From Spironucleus salmonicida (taxonomy: Eukaryota; Fornicata; Diplomonadida; Hexamitidae), in NCBI GenBank assembly GCA_000497125.2, contig CM035322.1:1372001-1436000 (forward strand): a DNA stretch of 64,000 nt. The letters run 5' to 3'. The notes under the pieces were generated by a model. That model saw only the letters and a program-made list of their open reading frames with translations. It searched no databases and was not told the origin of the DNA. Position 1 is the first letter of the stretch, and every line of letters begins with the position of its first letter. Shown here piece after piece: positions 47,023-59,947 of this stretch. The position numbers and the translations under genes were made by a program.

Positions 47023-47442
47023 TTGTACTATATTTTTATGTCTATTATTTGAATTTCATCGACTAATAATTCGTACATATTTGCTATTTATAATTAAAAT
47101 TTGTGCAGATTATCCTGATGATTTCATTCTAGATATGTCATTTATATTCAAATTATTTATTAATAAACTACCAGTGGGTTTAAATAACTAGAAAAATCAC
47201 CCAACTTAAATAAGTTATTTCTAACCATTATCAGTTTTAACACCTATAATAAATTCATATACTTCGAGAATCATTATTGAATGTTTAACTGATTTTTGAT
47301 TTTAAACATAGAAGGAAACTATAACAACTAGATATTAATATTATTTCAAGTATTAATGTAGTAGATGAATGATAATTCATGAATATTTTACAATATAACA
47401 TCTACATGGCTATAAATTTATTAGTTAAAGTAATGTATTAGA

Positions 47443-50400
47443 TCATTCCCACACAATTTCTACTCCTTCCCCTTCTTCAACATTACCTTAAAATTCTTAC
47501 CCGCATAATACACAGAAATCGCTTTTACCTTTCCCAAAAACACTTAACTTAACATCAGAGCAACAAAATTATTCCTTTTTAACACAAAATCCACCTTAAA
47601 CTGCTACCGGATGTTCAGAAATGGATTAAAATTTTTCGTCAAATATTACAAATTTTGACGAAAAAATTAATAAAAACCGCTCTAAATTTCCATCCATAAC
47701 CACATAAATACCTTCAATTTAATTAGATTATAATAGTTTTTTCATCTCGATATTAGTAGTAAATTGTATATCAGAAATTCTTGATTGTAGTAAAATTCTA
47801 TCTTGGTTTTCTTTTTAAACTATGCATAAAAACAAAGTTTTTGTGAGACAAATTGATATGATTTTAGATATTTGTTATAAGATATGTTTACGAATCAAAT
47901 TACTATTTATAGCATTAAAAACTATATATTTAGGACTCATTTCAATATAAAAGTGATTTTATTCTTAAAAACAAAAAACTGAATTTTAATATCTAGGCTT
48001 GATTGTAGTCTCTATTAATTTTTAAAGTTAAAATGAATAAGATAAAGTTATGAGTTCTTCAGAAATTAAATATAGTGTTTAATGCTAAATTTCAAAGGAA
48101 TCCGCAGAAAACTCTTGAGATATAAATTACTTAGACTACTGAATGAATGCAGTTACTACATTTATGCTAGTTTGGGTAATCAGAATTGTGGGGTTCGACT
48201 GAAGCACGTAAATTCCACTAATATGCTTAGGAAGATAATGCTAAACAAAAAATGTTGCATTTTTTTTATTAATTCGGTAATTATCTAAAAATGTGCTAAT
48301 TTGAGACTAGGTTTGCTAGTTGTTAACTTATTTGTGCCAAAAGATAAGCTTTTCCTCTAAAACAACAAGAATATATGATACATCTTTTGGATCCGCTTTT
48401 TATATAAGTGATAGTAAAGCTACTTCTTACTACTCTGAAAATAAACAGGTTCTTGCAAATTTAAATACTTAATTCAAATTTTCAACGCTAGGTATCTCTA
48501 AGTTCCTTTCCATCTGCTGCCTACCAATATAATCAGCCACTTTTTACCAGCAATAAAAGCAGTGTTCATCTTCATCAAATATTTCTTTTACTATAAAGAT
48601 AATATTTAACAAAACTAAAATATCTAAGAAATCAATTTACAAATTTTATAAAAATTCATATATTTTTGACTTAAATATTCTACGAAGATTAATTTATACT
48701 AGTTTAAGATTCTAACAAGTTCTAAATTTTGGTTAGGACACAAATAAAAACTATAACAGTGTTGAATACTTCTTTTAATTAAAAATTTTAGGGACTGTGA
48801 AATCAAAACATTGCTCAATAACCGGCAGTGAAATGCTATCAAATGAAATAATTTCGTTATTTAGGACCTCTTTCTGTTTAATAATGCTATAAATCGGAAT
48901 TGACTTAATTTTTAGTTAGTTTGATATTTTTTAATACAACAATTTTATATACAGTGATGAATATCTAAGAGATAAAGACACTGATAAAGAAAGAATGAAT
49001 TATGAGATATTGATATCCTAATAAAAGAGATGAACTGCATATAAGAAAGAGACTAAATCGGGAATATCTGTTGCTTTTATTTAGTGTTTAGTTAAATCTT
49101 ATAATAATTATAAAATTTATAATATATTTATTTTTTCATTTGAAAAATTGATTAAAATAAATTAATTAACTTTAACAGCCTCTATATAATCTAAAGCATT
49201 TAAGTTATCAGATAAGTAGCAGTTTTATATTTGTAATAACAATATATTTTTGATATCATCATCAATTTAGTCATGGAATCTAAGAATTTAAACTGAGCGT
49301 AAAGCAAGAATGGCACTATTGAAATAATCAACAGATGATAATATTTTAATTGCATTGATATAATCTTTACCAATAATAAACCAAGCAGCTGACATTTCAT
49401 ACTAATGTTTTGATAATAAAACAAATGCATTCTTTATAGCAGCCTATTAGTTACTTAAAATGGAAAAATCACGCTTCAAAAATTCAGCAACTTTAACTTA
49501 ATTAGATAATTTATATAAATTAGCAAGAAGTTAAACTTTATTACATATAATAAAATATAATGACACTTATTGAGGAGATTTTTCAAGTTAATATTAGCCA
49601 GTTGCCATTTAAGTTATAATGTCAATTAAATGATAGACGGGGGAGGTATATAATATATTACTATTTAGTAATTAGTCTATGCTTATTTTAGGTATCTTGT
49701 TAGTAGAATCAAGTGTAGCATAAAAATTTTATAACCACTCAGGAAAATCATTTTTGTTATATTTAGTCTAAATCTCAATATAGTTAAATTGATTCATAGC
49801 CAAAAAAGGTAGGGCAGATTAGAAAAATTAGCTAAATCGATTAAGTGATTCAAATTAGCTATTTATATCAATTTCATCATTGAAATCTCCAGTAACTTCA
49901 AAAAATATTGACAAATCTGGTACATTACATATAATATGTTCAAGTTGAGTCTCCATATTGCCATATTTAGTTCTCTAAATCTAACATAATTAAAGTTCAG
50001 AATTAACAGAAAAGCATCCTTCATTTAATTAAGCATAAGATGCTTTTTAACACCTAATTAGTGGTATATAAAAAATAATATCATATGTCTATGTCTTAAC
50101 TATGAAAGTTTATAAAGGTTGCAAGTAATTACAAGATATATATTCTGACTACATTTAAAACTCAAATATTACAGTAGTATCCTCAAAATCTAAAAACTAT
50201 AAACAGTTTCCGTTTAATAATACCTATATTAAAGAATAGGTATCGTAAAGAAGATGTATACAATTGTATATTTATTTAGTATATACAAGTTTTTAATTCT
50301 CATATCTTTATATACAATTTTCTTATAAATTATACAATGAACCTTTATAAAATAGCATCTACTTAATATAATCAAAATTTTCAATAGTGTTTAGAAGATT

Positions 50401-51333
50401 ATTATCAATATCAAACTATTCACAGGTTTTACCATGGACAACCCAAAAATTTTTTTACTGCCAATAAACTTATTCGATGCGCTCATTAAATGTATGAACC
50501 AACTTGCAATCTCTTAAATTTTCAGCAATATACAAATTATTTGTTACTACCAAAGCATTTAAACGTAAAAATGATGGATATGTTCTTGATATTCTGATAT
50601 TTGTATGTAATGTAAGACTTTTATCAATAACTTAATTATTTTCAATAACATATTTACAAAACATTCTAGACTTATCTGAAATAATAAAGCAAACATTGAT
50701 TTGAAAAATATACTTTTCTTAATCTTAAGTGACTGCATATGCTTATATGTAATCTACACTAACATCTGTAAGTATAGGCAGTTCGATTATAATTTCTTTA
50801 GTGCCAAACATTTTAAGCTGAAATTTTGTATTCACTAAAAATACCCATGGAGCTCCATAATTAACGACATACGATGCTAATGATTTTTCAAATACTTTTA
50901 TAACTTTATCATCTTTCATCAAATAAGTTCGATTTCTATTTAACAAACAATAATTTTATGATATAGAGTGGTAATCGAATTTATAGTTAGTGTATTCTTA
51001 AGTAAAAACATTGTAATATTCGTTATCAAGTCTCACTATTGGTGGATCAATAACACTTATATATTTAATAATTTTATTAAAAGTTCTTAACAAAACCATA
51101 ACAGTATTATTAAGATCGAACTAGTATAAGTAAAGTTAGTCTGATGTAAGCGCTAAAATATAAATATCGTGTTTAATAAATGAACAAATATCTATAATAG
51201 TAGTCTTTAGCGTTTTTTCATAGTACTAATCTTAGTACCTAATAATAAGTCTATTTTATTACTAAGAAATGAGCAACTAGTTAAACCCTTTACTTGAAAG
51301 TATATTAAATGATTAACGAGTAATAAAATCCAT
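47443..51333 (-). CDS. Rav1/rabconnectin (DMXL)-like V-ATPase assembly factor
   Basis: 1296 aa in one frame; I checked codon by codon from 49201 to 51399 and found no TGA. The N-terminal half is beta-rich with WD40-like strands (DIYILALTSDQLYLYQF). Around residues 620-700 it matches the Rav1 C-terminal domain: VAEFLKRDFSILSNQQAAIK, NAFVLLSKHQYEMSAAWFII (Trp651) and GKDYINAIKILSSVDYFNSA, where family members read 'ALKNAYALLGKxRFEYAAAFFLL-AxxxxDAVxV'. The RAVE/rabconnectin complex reassembles V-ATPase on acidic compartments. A helical region (CFYCWQKVADYIGRQQ) and a C-terminal beta part (VFGKGKSDFCVLCGQEF) follow. Under the standard code it falls apart completely. The ATG at 51331 is the most upstream in frame. 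Confidence 0.75.
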
Positions 51334-51673
51334 TTAGTAGTAGAATGATTTACTATATTATGATTTGATAATGTATATTTAGTTAACTAATATAATTCAT
51401 CTTTATACTTATTATATACAATATATTATTAATTATTTTGTTAACCAATATATAATATAAGTAATATTATATAGGTTTAAAGATTTTTTTAATTGTAAAG
51501 TTTAGTTTTCGCAGAAATTAATTATAATGATTTTTGTCTTATTTTATAATAAAGTATAATAAAATAAACGTCATAACCCATATAATAATAATTATTATAT
51601 AAAATACTAGTAAATATTTCATCATAATAATATATAATTTACTATTATTAATTATATATAATATTTTCTTAAA
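51334..51673. other. AT-rich intergenic region with two divergent promoters
   Basis: 340 bp, nearly pure A/T with many ATAATA steps, between the divergent Rav1-like and MGC-start genes. No distinct motif recognised. Confidence 0.45.
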
Positions 51674-53308
51674 ATGGGATGTTCATCATAATAAGTAAAA
51701 GACTAAATAGTAAATGAAAATATGTTCAAATTACCATCATAATAATAATAATTATAGGCAGGTATTAAATTGCCACAAAACAAGGAACTTCCTATAAACT
51801 ACCTAGAAATACCGACAAGATTAATTATTTCTTAACTAGTTTCATCTAAGTCTCAAGAATAAACAAATGCAGTGACCAAACCTAATGCATTATTATATAG
51901 AGTTGCAGAGCTAGTTGTATAGGCGAATGCCTAAAACTTTAATGAGTTTGTACTTGTTTTTGATAGCCAATTCTAGTCTAACTAATAGCTTTAATGGACA
52001 GGTTTCATGATGAATTTATTGAATGTATTTATAAGAAGAATGACTAAAGGGTTGGTGTTTGGTATTGATTCTTTAGTGCAAACTTAGAATAATGAAATAA
52101 CTTTAGTTATTTCAACAGCAAAAACACTTAAGTACTTGTATTCTGAATAAAAAATTGAATAAGATGAATTAGAGTATATGTTTGCTGATATTTGCATTAG
52201 CGCTGTTAAAAATCAATAATCTTTTATCGAGATTACATACGATCCATTAACGCTAAATACGACTTAAGTTCAGCTTTTGTTGAAGGAAGTTTATAAGACA
52301 CACACAAAATTATAAGACACATTTGGTAGAACTTTTGCAAGTTTAAGAAAACTTAACTAACATAGCTTGTTTAGTTTTACTGTTCTCCTTTTTACTTTAG
52401 ATGCTATTTAAGAAATTCTTAACGGCGCTGTGAATAAAGATTTAGTAGTTTCAAATTCATTTGAACTTAAATATAATAAAGACTATGAGAAAAAATTTAA
52501 TAATCGTAGTTTCTTTTCGAATTTAATTGTAAATTCAGCTTATAGATAGCTTATGTTCTTTATTGTTGATAACATTAACTAATATGCTTAAACAATTACG
52601 ATTCCATTTGAACTTAGATTTAGACCAACGTTTTTAAGTGTATTCTCATAGATGATGTCATTTTAATATCCAATGATGTACTAGTATCAATTAGAGCCTT
52701 TGGAGTAGCAAGATGGTTACCTCACTAAACTATCAGTAGAAAAGGCTGATTAGGCATATAATAAAAAAGTTGATGGTCTATTGGCTTATTTATGTAACTA
52801 AATTCCAGAACAATATAGAAAACTAGTCAATAGTATTTACTCTAGATCAGCAATTGATGACTAAAATGCAGAAAATTATTCAGACAACGAAGAGAATTCA
52901 AAGGATAAAAATTAAAAAATAACTGAGATTGTAGATTTTGTTTTATAAGAGTATCTGTTTAGTCCATAATAAGTTATTGATATAGATGTATCTAAGTATG
53001 ATTAAGATTATATCTAAAAGAATATGATATAAATTAAGTAAGAAATAGAAAATAATTTACTTGGTGGTGATGAAGTTAAAATTGGAGTTACTCTTGATTA
53101 AGAAGTTTTCATTAAAGTAGAAAAAGTTACAAATAGAAATAAATCGAGATAATAATCTAGAGCAGCCGGTCGTAGATAGGTAATGGTTAAAGATGAAGTT
53201 GAAGTACTAGGGAAACGCAAAGTATATGGAGAAGAGTAACATGAAGAACTAAATTACGATGATGCAGCTGGAAAAATTTAAATGCTATTTTATGATATTG
53301 ACCTTTGA
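51674..53308 (+). CDS. 544-aa unknown protein with MGC acylation signal
   Basis: It starts MGCSSQQVKD (Gly2, Cys3: myristoylation and palmitoylation signal). A Gln run, then a globular helical body (NFNEFVLVFDSQFQSNQQLQ, TGFMMNLLNVFIRRMTKG, FTVLLFTLDAIQEILNGAVN), then an acidic linker (DDQNAENYSDNEENSKDKNQ) and a basic, nuclear-signal-like patch (KSRQQSRAAGRRQ). No family recognised and no transmembrane segment. It is the fourth MGC protein in this window, together with 5546-6610 and both NADH oxidases. Confidence 0.8.
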
Positions 53309-53330
53309 TAATAGTGAACCATATTAAATA

Positions 53331-53735
53331 TCACATTATTACTTTCTCAACTTTACTTACAACAGATATTTCAGATACAGACTATTAGGACAGTAGTCGT
53401 TATAGTGGAGTTATAGTTCGATCTTCCTATGATTCAAACAATAATTAACTTGGAGAGTCATTCGAAAATACTTGTGAGTTTTATGATAAATATATTCCCT
53501 ATTGAATGCAGGAACTATTTTAGATATCTCGAAGTGATAAAACTCCAAAAGCATGAGATAAATCAACTTTATTTTGTTAAGATTTAGATCTTTCTTCTGC
53601 TAATTATTTTTTCATCTTTTAGTCTAATAATTTATTTTATATATCATTCCTCTCGACTCTTTTACCTTTGAATGATTCCCTCTATTAAACCTCTAATTTT
53701 TATTTGAGTAAAGATAATTTAGCTAACTTTTCCAT
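53331..53735 (-). CDS. 134-aa hypothetical protein
   Basis: A charged helix (MEKLAKLSLLKQKLEVQQRE, then SFKGKRVERNDIQNK) is followed by SHAFGVLSLRDIQNSSCIQQ and a Ser/Gln-rich C-terminus (RTITPLQRLLSQQSVSEISV). It is convergent with the MGC gene, 22 bp between stops. Protein-like composition supports it; no family recognised. Confidence 0.55.
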
Positions 53736-53861
53736 TGTTTGAAAGGGAAGTTTCCCCGGGTAAAAGGACTATAATAATATATATAATAAAAATACGTATA
53801 ATAAATTGAACTATACTAATTAATTTTATTATATATTAAAATTAAATACTAGACTCTCACC

Positions 53862-54278
53862 TCATTAACAAACGGTCTTGAATAATTTTCTTTAATTCTT
53901 CGATAAAATTTTAATATTATCATTAAGGGTACTAAGATAACGCTTAAGTTAAGATACATTATATAACAATTCATTGGCTTATGCATTACTAGCGGTTATT
54001 CGCAGTACAAGTTAGTGCTAATTGCCTAACTCTTGAAAACTTTCATCAGATATGCTATCTGATATATCTGCATATAACTGAGATTAAATTAATTATTGAG
54101 GTAATTCATCTGGTTAAACAATATTTCTGGAAGAGGATGGAGACGAAAGATTATCTAGAATACTTGGAACAAAATAAGTGCTTGAGTTGGAAATCGGTGT
54201 GGTTAATTCCAATAATGGAAATTGTTGTATAAAGCTTTTCCCCTTTTGCTTTGGTATATTAGGTGGTTTGAATTCCAT
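53862..54278 (-). CDS. 138-aa protein with C-terminal coiled coil
   Basis: An N-terminal Pro/Ser-rich half (EFKPPNIPKQKGKSFIQQFP, SSPSSSRNIVQPDELPQQ) precedes a helix with ANELLYNVSQLKRYLSTLND and NIKILSKNQRKLF. The size and single amphipathic coil fit a small subunit of a coiled-coil complex (for example BLOC-1/BORC-like or a kinetochore subunit), but nothing specific is seen. It is upstream (minus sense) of the 134-aa gene on the same strand. Confidence 0.55.
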
Positions 54279-55095
54279 TTTTTAAAAATTAGTACAGCTC
54301 ATTATTTAGAGTTGTAAACATTCTATTTACACTATTTCCAGAAAAAATTTATAATCTATACTTTAATCTATTATATTTATTCGAAATTAGTACTAAAAAT
54401 AACTCTATATTTCCTTATTAATATCAATAATATAAATTTCCTGTCCAACGTCAAGTAAAATAATTTACTTAGAATTTAATCTGATAAATTTACTCAATTT
54501 ACTGTATTTAATATTATTAATGGTCCTATGCCGAAAATTTCATAATGTTAGTTATACTTAATATATTAAATATTTCTTTTAATTTAAATGATTTATTATA
54601 CTCCTAGTTTCATAAATTTAGAAATTAAATTTATAAGTAGAATTGATTTTAAAACTTAAAATTTAAACTTTCATAAGTTTAATAGGTTAGTACAACTATA
54701 CTGTATAATTTTTATATAATATTAAATTTTGAATTAAGTTATACTATTTGATAAAATTTTGTACATAACTATATTTATGTAAATGTTAAATTTATTTTAA
54801 AAAATAAATATTTATAGAAAATTAAATTACTCTGATTCACATATAACAGCTATCAATTAATTAGGTTAGTCTATAAAACTTTGCCTAAATACATCATAAA
54901 TTACATAATTTTTATGAAGTGTTCAAATAAATCGTTAAATGCTCCATATACAATCAAAATAGAGCACATTTAGCAAATTTGGATCAACCAATTAATATCT
55001 CCAGTCTTAACCAATTTTCTAATACAAACTAATATATATCAAGATTTCATATCTTACCATTATTATAGATCGTATAGAAGTATTTATAACTCTAT
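54279..55095. other. AT-rich intergenic tract, no convincing gene
   Basis: About 0.8 kb. A 97-codon plus-strand frame at 54914-55204 starts here and runs antisense into the next gene; I do not accept it. Nothing else seen. Confidence 0.4.
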
Positions 55096-56109
55096 TCACT
55101 TTTTCAACCTGCGTCCCAGCAACTTCTCGACACTGCTCAGAACGCTGGCTTGCTCGCTGAACTCAAGCTCCCGCCCTCCATCTAGCTACTTAATTTTACT
55201 CTGAAGCTCATTCTACAAAACGCTGAACACCGTTTTAACATTCTCCAGTTCTTCGTTTTTTTCGTTCAAAATCGACGTCAGCTCGCAGTTTTCGCGTTAC
55301 GTTTTGGAAACAAGTTACTTCATTTTTCCGATGATTTCTGCTTGTTGTACGCGCTTCTTACGCGTCAAATCAAGCTGGTTTTTAACCTTTTCAAGCTCCT
55401 GACCGTGGCGAAAACTGGCTAGTTCCAGGTCATTCTGGAACGTCTCCAAAGGTGTAAGCTCCTTAACCTTATTACTTAGATCAGTATTCTTAGCATTTAG
55501 TTGTGAGACTTACTCCCGTAAAATCTGCACTGATTTTGGATCGAAATCATCTAGAATTTTGGTAATTTTAAGCAGTTTTGGGGATATTTTCTCTGCAATC
55601 AGGAGCAGCATCTACGTGTGGCGCTGCTAGTGGAAGGACTACGCAGTTAGCAGATTTTCAAGAGCGTACGAAATCTGTGGAAAAAATGTGGAAATCTCAA
55701 ATTTTGGAAGCTCGAAGTCAGATTAGGCAGGTGCATTTTAGATTGCATTCAGGGTTGTGTGCAAATTGCGAATTTACTGGTTCAACATAGTGATTTCGGC
55801 ACCATACTTGGCGTGTAGTTGCTAGGTCGCGCATATGGTATTATGCTAGAATGAGCTGATTTATGAATATTGTGAGTGGTCGTTTTATAGCTAAATGGAT
55901 AGTTCTGTAGCAAGTTTGCTTAGGCGCTAATTTTCCTCAGTCAGGGTGACGATTTCAAACTGAAAATCGTGTTGAGGAATGATTGTGGTTTCGTGCTCAA
56001 TTTTGAGATCTTCTATTTATAAATAGAGTTTTTTAATAATTTTTTGATAGTTTTAATTCTCGTGCATGAGCTTCGAAAGGATTTTCTTCTCAATTAATAT
56101 ATTTTCCAT
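55096..56109 (-). CDS. 337-aa coiled-coil protein
   Basis: Mostly coiled coil: LEKVKNQLDLTRKKRVQQAE, IGKMKQLVSKTQRENCELTS and LNEKNEELENVKTVFSVLQN, with a less regular centre (FELPKFEISTFFPQISYALE, NLLTAQSFHQQRHTQMLLLI). The second half is more GC-rich than surrounding DNA. No family recognised; a cytoskeletal or basal-body role would fit. It lies 58 bp downstream of another coiled-coil gene on the same strand. Confidence 0.75.
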
Positions 56110-56167
56110 TAGAAAATAGTAATAAAAATCTAATATATAAGGTATAATAATAGCAAGTAATAATAAT

Positions 56168-57148
56168 TCATTACATTATTGTCGATAGTTTATAGTTCAA
56201 TTTCTAGATTTACTGATCTTTTAGAGAGTTCTTGTCTTTCAATTATGATATTTTTGTTTTCAGATTAAGGATATCTAATATCTTTGAGAGATCATCATAT
56301 TGCGTGCGGTTTATATCCTCTTAAGATATTGCAATTTCTGTAGGTTCTAATTTGATCATTTCTGCTAATTTCCTAATAGTATTACCTTATGAAATAAACT
56401 ATAACATTTGAAACTATTGCTAGATAAATGTAACATTATTATTGATAATATCTGTATTTTCAGGAATATTCTAATCTTAATTCCTAATTGCATTTAATTA
56501 TTGTAATTTATCTTGTAATAAACGTATAGTATCTTTTAAATTAGTGTTCTCTTCTAATAAAGAACTGAGTTCTTCGTCTTTTATACTATCGATATCTGCA
56601 ATACATAACATATTTTATTGTTACAAATTTTAATTTTATATCTATAGATTATCAATTAAAATCTCTAATTCTGCCATTCTTACACGACTAGCCTTTTCAG
56701 ATGGTGCAGATCTTTTAATTAGCAACTTATTAAGCTCATCGTTATGATCTTATAATAACTTAGTTTTTAAAATTATCTATTGCGATTCATCAGATATGTA
56801 TTTTATATCAATTTTTACTTGATCTAAACGTTATTCAAATGACTCGTGTATATTTATCATTGCGTCTTAAAATTGAGATTTTAAAATGGAATGATCCTCA
56901 TTTAGTTGCTACTACTACTAAACATAACGACATCTTTACTCCTCTAATTACTCATTATGCAATTGAATATCTGTAGAAATATTATTATGCGAGGTATTAC
57001 TTTGTGTTTGCTTAAGAATAACAGCTGAATGTTATATAGATTCTTTCAGTCTCTCATTTTTATCTTCTAATATTTTATTAGTTTAATAAAGAGAATGTAA
57101 ATTAAATCTAAGCTTTTTGTTTGCGTCGACTAAATTATCTATAGACAT
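56168..57148 (-). CDS. 326-aa coiled-coil protein
   Basis: Continuous heptads from residue 1 (LVDANKKLRFNLHSLYQTNK, then ILEDKNERLKESIQHSAVIL) to the end (QLKDKNSLKDQQIQKLNYKL), with a short break at SAPSEKASRVRMAELEILID. AT-rich throughout and rich in TAA/TAG Gln, unlike the adjacent 337-aa coiled-coil gene. No family recognised. Confidence 0.7.
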
Positions 57149-57237
57149 TTATAAATTAATATAAATTTAAATATTATATAATATATTTAGATAAATTCTT
57201 AATTTATGATTATACCCTTTTTATATATAATTTTAGA

Positions 57238-57849
57238 TCATAATAATGAACTTACTAATAACGCTAAATTCATTGTTTAAGTTTTCTGAATATGAAAATA
57301 AGCTAAAGCATTAATTTCATGGGTTGAAATTTGTTGAATCTTGTGAGTAAAATTTTTGCTTAACAAATCAAACATTTTTGGGATATGAAATTTATGATAT
57401 CAAGCACACCAAATTAGGTCAAACTTTCGAATCACACTCCCACAAATTCTAAACATCAGTTGTGGGATCTGGTTACATTACTTTAAATTTGACTATTTGG
57501 TAGTATCGTATTAAAATATAATCAATAAGGACCTTATGTGACTCAAATACTACATTCTTCAATAACTCTGGTGATCTTAAAATATACAACAAAGTTTACT
57601 GTAGATTTTAATCAACTGTTAAAATAGATCCTATTATGATGTATTTTAGAAAGAGTTTTGAAGCAATAATTCTTTAAAAAATAATTTCGTAGCAAAACGA
57701 ATCTTGGGCAAATTTGAAATGAATTGTATATAATCATTTTTATTAATAATATACTGTTCTAAATCCATAAACTTAAAATCGGGTCTTTAAAATAACTTTA
57801 TAGAAAGAGGTATTATTTTACAAAAAAACTATAGTATAAAACTAACCAT
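57238..57849 (-). pseudogene. broken ORF, unknown protein
   Basis: Three consecutive pieces in different frames read like one protein on the minus strand: 57849-57559 (PDFKFMDLEQYIINKNDYIQ, FISNLPKIRFATKLFFKELL), then a piece with SPELLKNVVFESHKVLIDYI, PDPTTDVQNLWECDSKV, and finally one with KMFDLLSKNFTHKIQQIST and HEINALAYFHIQKT, ending at the TGA at 57238. At least two disruptions are needed to explain this (assembly errors or decay). The helix-rich pieces with L-W-x-C and H-E-I-N-A-L-A recall helical-repeat proteins, but no family is recognised. Confidence 0.4.
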
Positions 57850-57983
57850 TTTTTAATTTTATTCAGTTATTATATTACAATTATATCGTAATCGGAATTT
57901 ATTTTTAATTCAATTTTAAAAATTAGTTATTACTATCACATAATAACTAATTTTAAAATACAAAATAACAATTCCCATCACTC

Positions 57984-58277
57984 TCACCTACTCTTGAAAC
58001 AGAGAAATTATATAGCACCAATAGTGAAATAACAGAAACGTTGGCTCTCATGGGTGCCATAAAATCCGAAATTTTTGCCCACAATAACATGCCAAGTTTA
58101 ACCAAATTCACGATTCAGATCACGCTGGAGCTATGATGCCATTTCACGTTCAACATTGAATTTCTCTAATGCAAAAACTGCCAGATCAATAATGCGTTGG
58201 TAAAGTTCCTCAGGCATGTCAAGTACCTTGAAGGTAATAGTATGATCGCCGCGTTTCTCTATGTTTTAAGATGACAT
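57984..58277 (-). CDS. dynein light chain LC8 (DYNLL)-like
   Basis: 97 aa against 89 in human DYNLL1. Features are [60 protein letters not shown] and FCYFTIGAIQFLCFKS, the complete LC8 fold with the TWHxIVGxNFGxxxTHE core. LC8 is a dimeric hub and a light chain of cytoplasmic and axonemal dyneins. The N-terminus has a few extra residues and the core is slightly more divergent than typical LC8, so a DNAL4-like or other LC8 paralogue is possible. It is divergent from the cysteine-rich membrane protein gene. Confidence 0.88.
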
Positions 58278-58403
58278 TTGAGTTTTGCGGAAAGGCTAGA
58301 AATCCTTAATTTATGATATAATAAACTTATTAAAAATTATGGAGTGCTAAAATATTATCATAATATTATATATAAATTTATATATTATTGTATAAAATTC
58401 AAA

Positions 58404-59936
58404 ATGATTTATGTTTTCTGCATTTTTGTTAGTAACAGAGATTAATTATTAGAATAAATTGACAAAAATAAGAATAACATAGAATTATATAATGATATTG
58501 CAGTTGGTGAAAATCTTATCATTGGTAACATGACAAATCTGAATGGAAATAACTTCACACTTTATATAAATGAGCTAGTTATTAATAATTCAGCTAGCAT
58601 ACTTATTTCTAATGTTATTATAAAGTAAATTAAGCCAGTAATTCCAGTTTCTACAAGGTAGTAAACAATATTCAATAACACTCATGATCTTACTTTTGAC
58701 AGAGTCTAATTCGAAAATTTAGATATTCTCCAGCTAATAAACACATCATACGGTGTTTTAACCTTTAAAAACTGTATTTTTCTGAATTCAGTATTCGATA
58801 GAATCGCTAATGACACGTTGTTTTCATAGCAGTTTATAAACACGTTATTCCTGTAACCTACTGTAAATTTCCATTCTTAATCACCATACACAGTTATAAA
58901 GAATTCTTCTATTTTCACATAGAACTTAAATGTATAAGAACGCATATCTTCATCTGATTCGATTTATTCAATCTCAGAAACCGTAATTATCAATTCATCT
59001 TTAGATTTTAACTCTACTTAGGACCTTTTTTCGTTAGATCGTAAAATTACCAGTTTATTAGTTTCCGTTCAAGATAAATCGAGTTGTAATTTCCCAAATC
59101 TCTGCAAAGACAGAGTTGGAACCAAATTTAACCCCACAGATAGCACATTATCACTAACTTTCAAACCCTAAAACACCATTTTGGTCATTAACTACCAGAA
59201 ATCCAGTGTAAATCAAACCAATAAATTAGGAAATTTTTCGAATCTCTTTAGCGCAAATTGCTCTGAATTAGAGTCAGGATTCCTCTGCAAATGCGCTTTC
59301 CTTTATGACAGCACCGGAAAGTGCTCGAAATCATGCGAAACGTGCAACGGAATTTGCGAATTTACGTCAAAATCGCGCGATTTCGACTCAGTTTCTTGTA
59401 AAAGTTGCACCACTCCTTTCACGAATTTTGGAACTCAATAAATCTGCTTAAACGCAGATTGCGAGCTCAATTGCTCCGGGCACACTTGCTCCAAAGCAAT
59501 CAATTTGAAGACCTTTTACTCGTGCAAATGCGCGCAAAATACCACTGGAATTTATTGCGAAACGTGTCCAGCTGGTTTTGTGAAAGTGGGAAATGGATGC
59601 TTCAAGCAGGTTTTGGCAGGTGGCGAGTGCTATTTAAAGCAGGAAATTATTACTTGTAATTCATGCGATTCTGGGCTCGTTCTGCGGGGTGGGGCGTGCG
59701 TTATGGGGCTCAATAACGTCGAAAGCGGCAGTTTGAGCTTCTTTGTTCTTATTTTGATCATTTTCATAGTAGTGCTTATTATGTTTTTTGTAGTGCTTTT
59801 CAGGACGAAAATGCCGAAATTTCTTACGCACAAGCCGGACAGAAATGTTCATAACGACGGTGGTTTGAACGAGAATGGGAAGAAGGGCGTTAGTTTGAAC
59901 GTAATTTTGGAATAAGCATCGCAAATGCAGCAGTGA
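58404..59936 (+). CDS. cysteine-rich type I membrane protein (diplomonad HCMP/VSP-like)
   Basis: 510 aa. A short hydrophobic start (MIYVFCIFV) may serve as signal peptide. Residues about 20-250 are cysteine-poor, beta-rich and full of Asn-x-Ser/Thr sites (ISNVIIKQIKPVIPVSTRQ, INSSLDFNSTQDLFSLDRK). From about residue 270 the protein is cysteine-rich with CxxC and EGF-like spacing (SCETCNGICEFTSKSRDF, CKCAQNTTGIYCETCPAGFV, CYLKQEIITCNSCDSGL). A single membrane helix (SFFVLILIIFIVVLIMFFVV) and a 45-residue basic/polar cytoplasmic tail follow. The tail lacks the CRGKA ending of Giardia VSPs. This layout is that of diplomonad high-cysteine membrane proteins. DNA of the Cys-rich half is more GC-rich. 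Confidence 0.75.
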
Positions 59937-59947
59937 GGGCTAATTGT

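Noticed and set aside
47443-47940. Separate Hus1-like gene starting at MSPKYIVFNAI
   Set aside because: At first the segment looked like the N-terminus of Hus1, but the frame is open and protein-like far upstream and belongs to the Rav1-like gene; the Met is internal.
54914-55204. Plus-strand 96-aa frame
   Set aside because: Its last 36 codons are antisense to the 337-aa coiled-coil gene, and the remainder is not convincingly protein-like.
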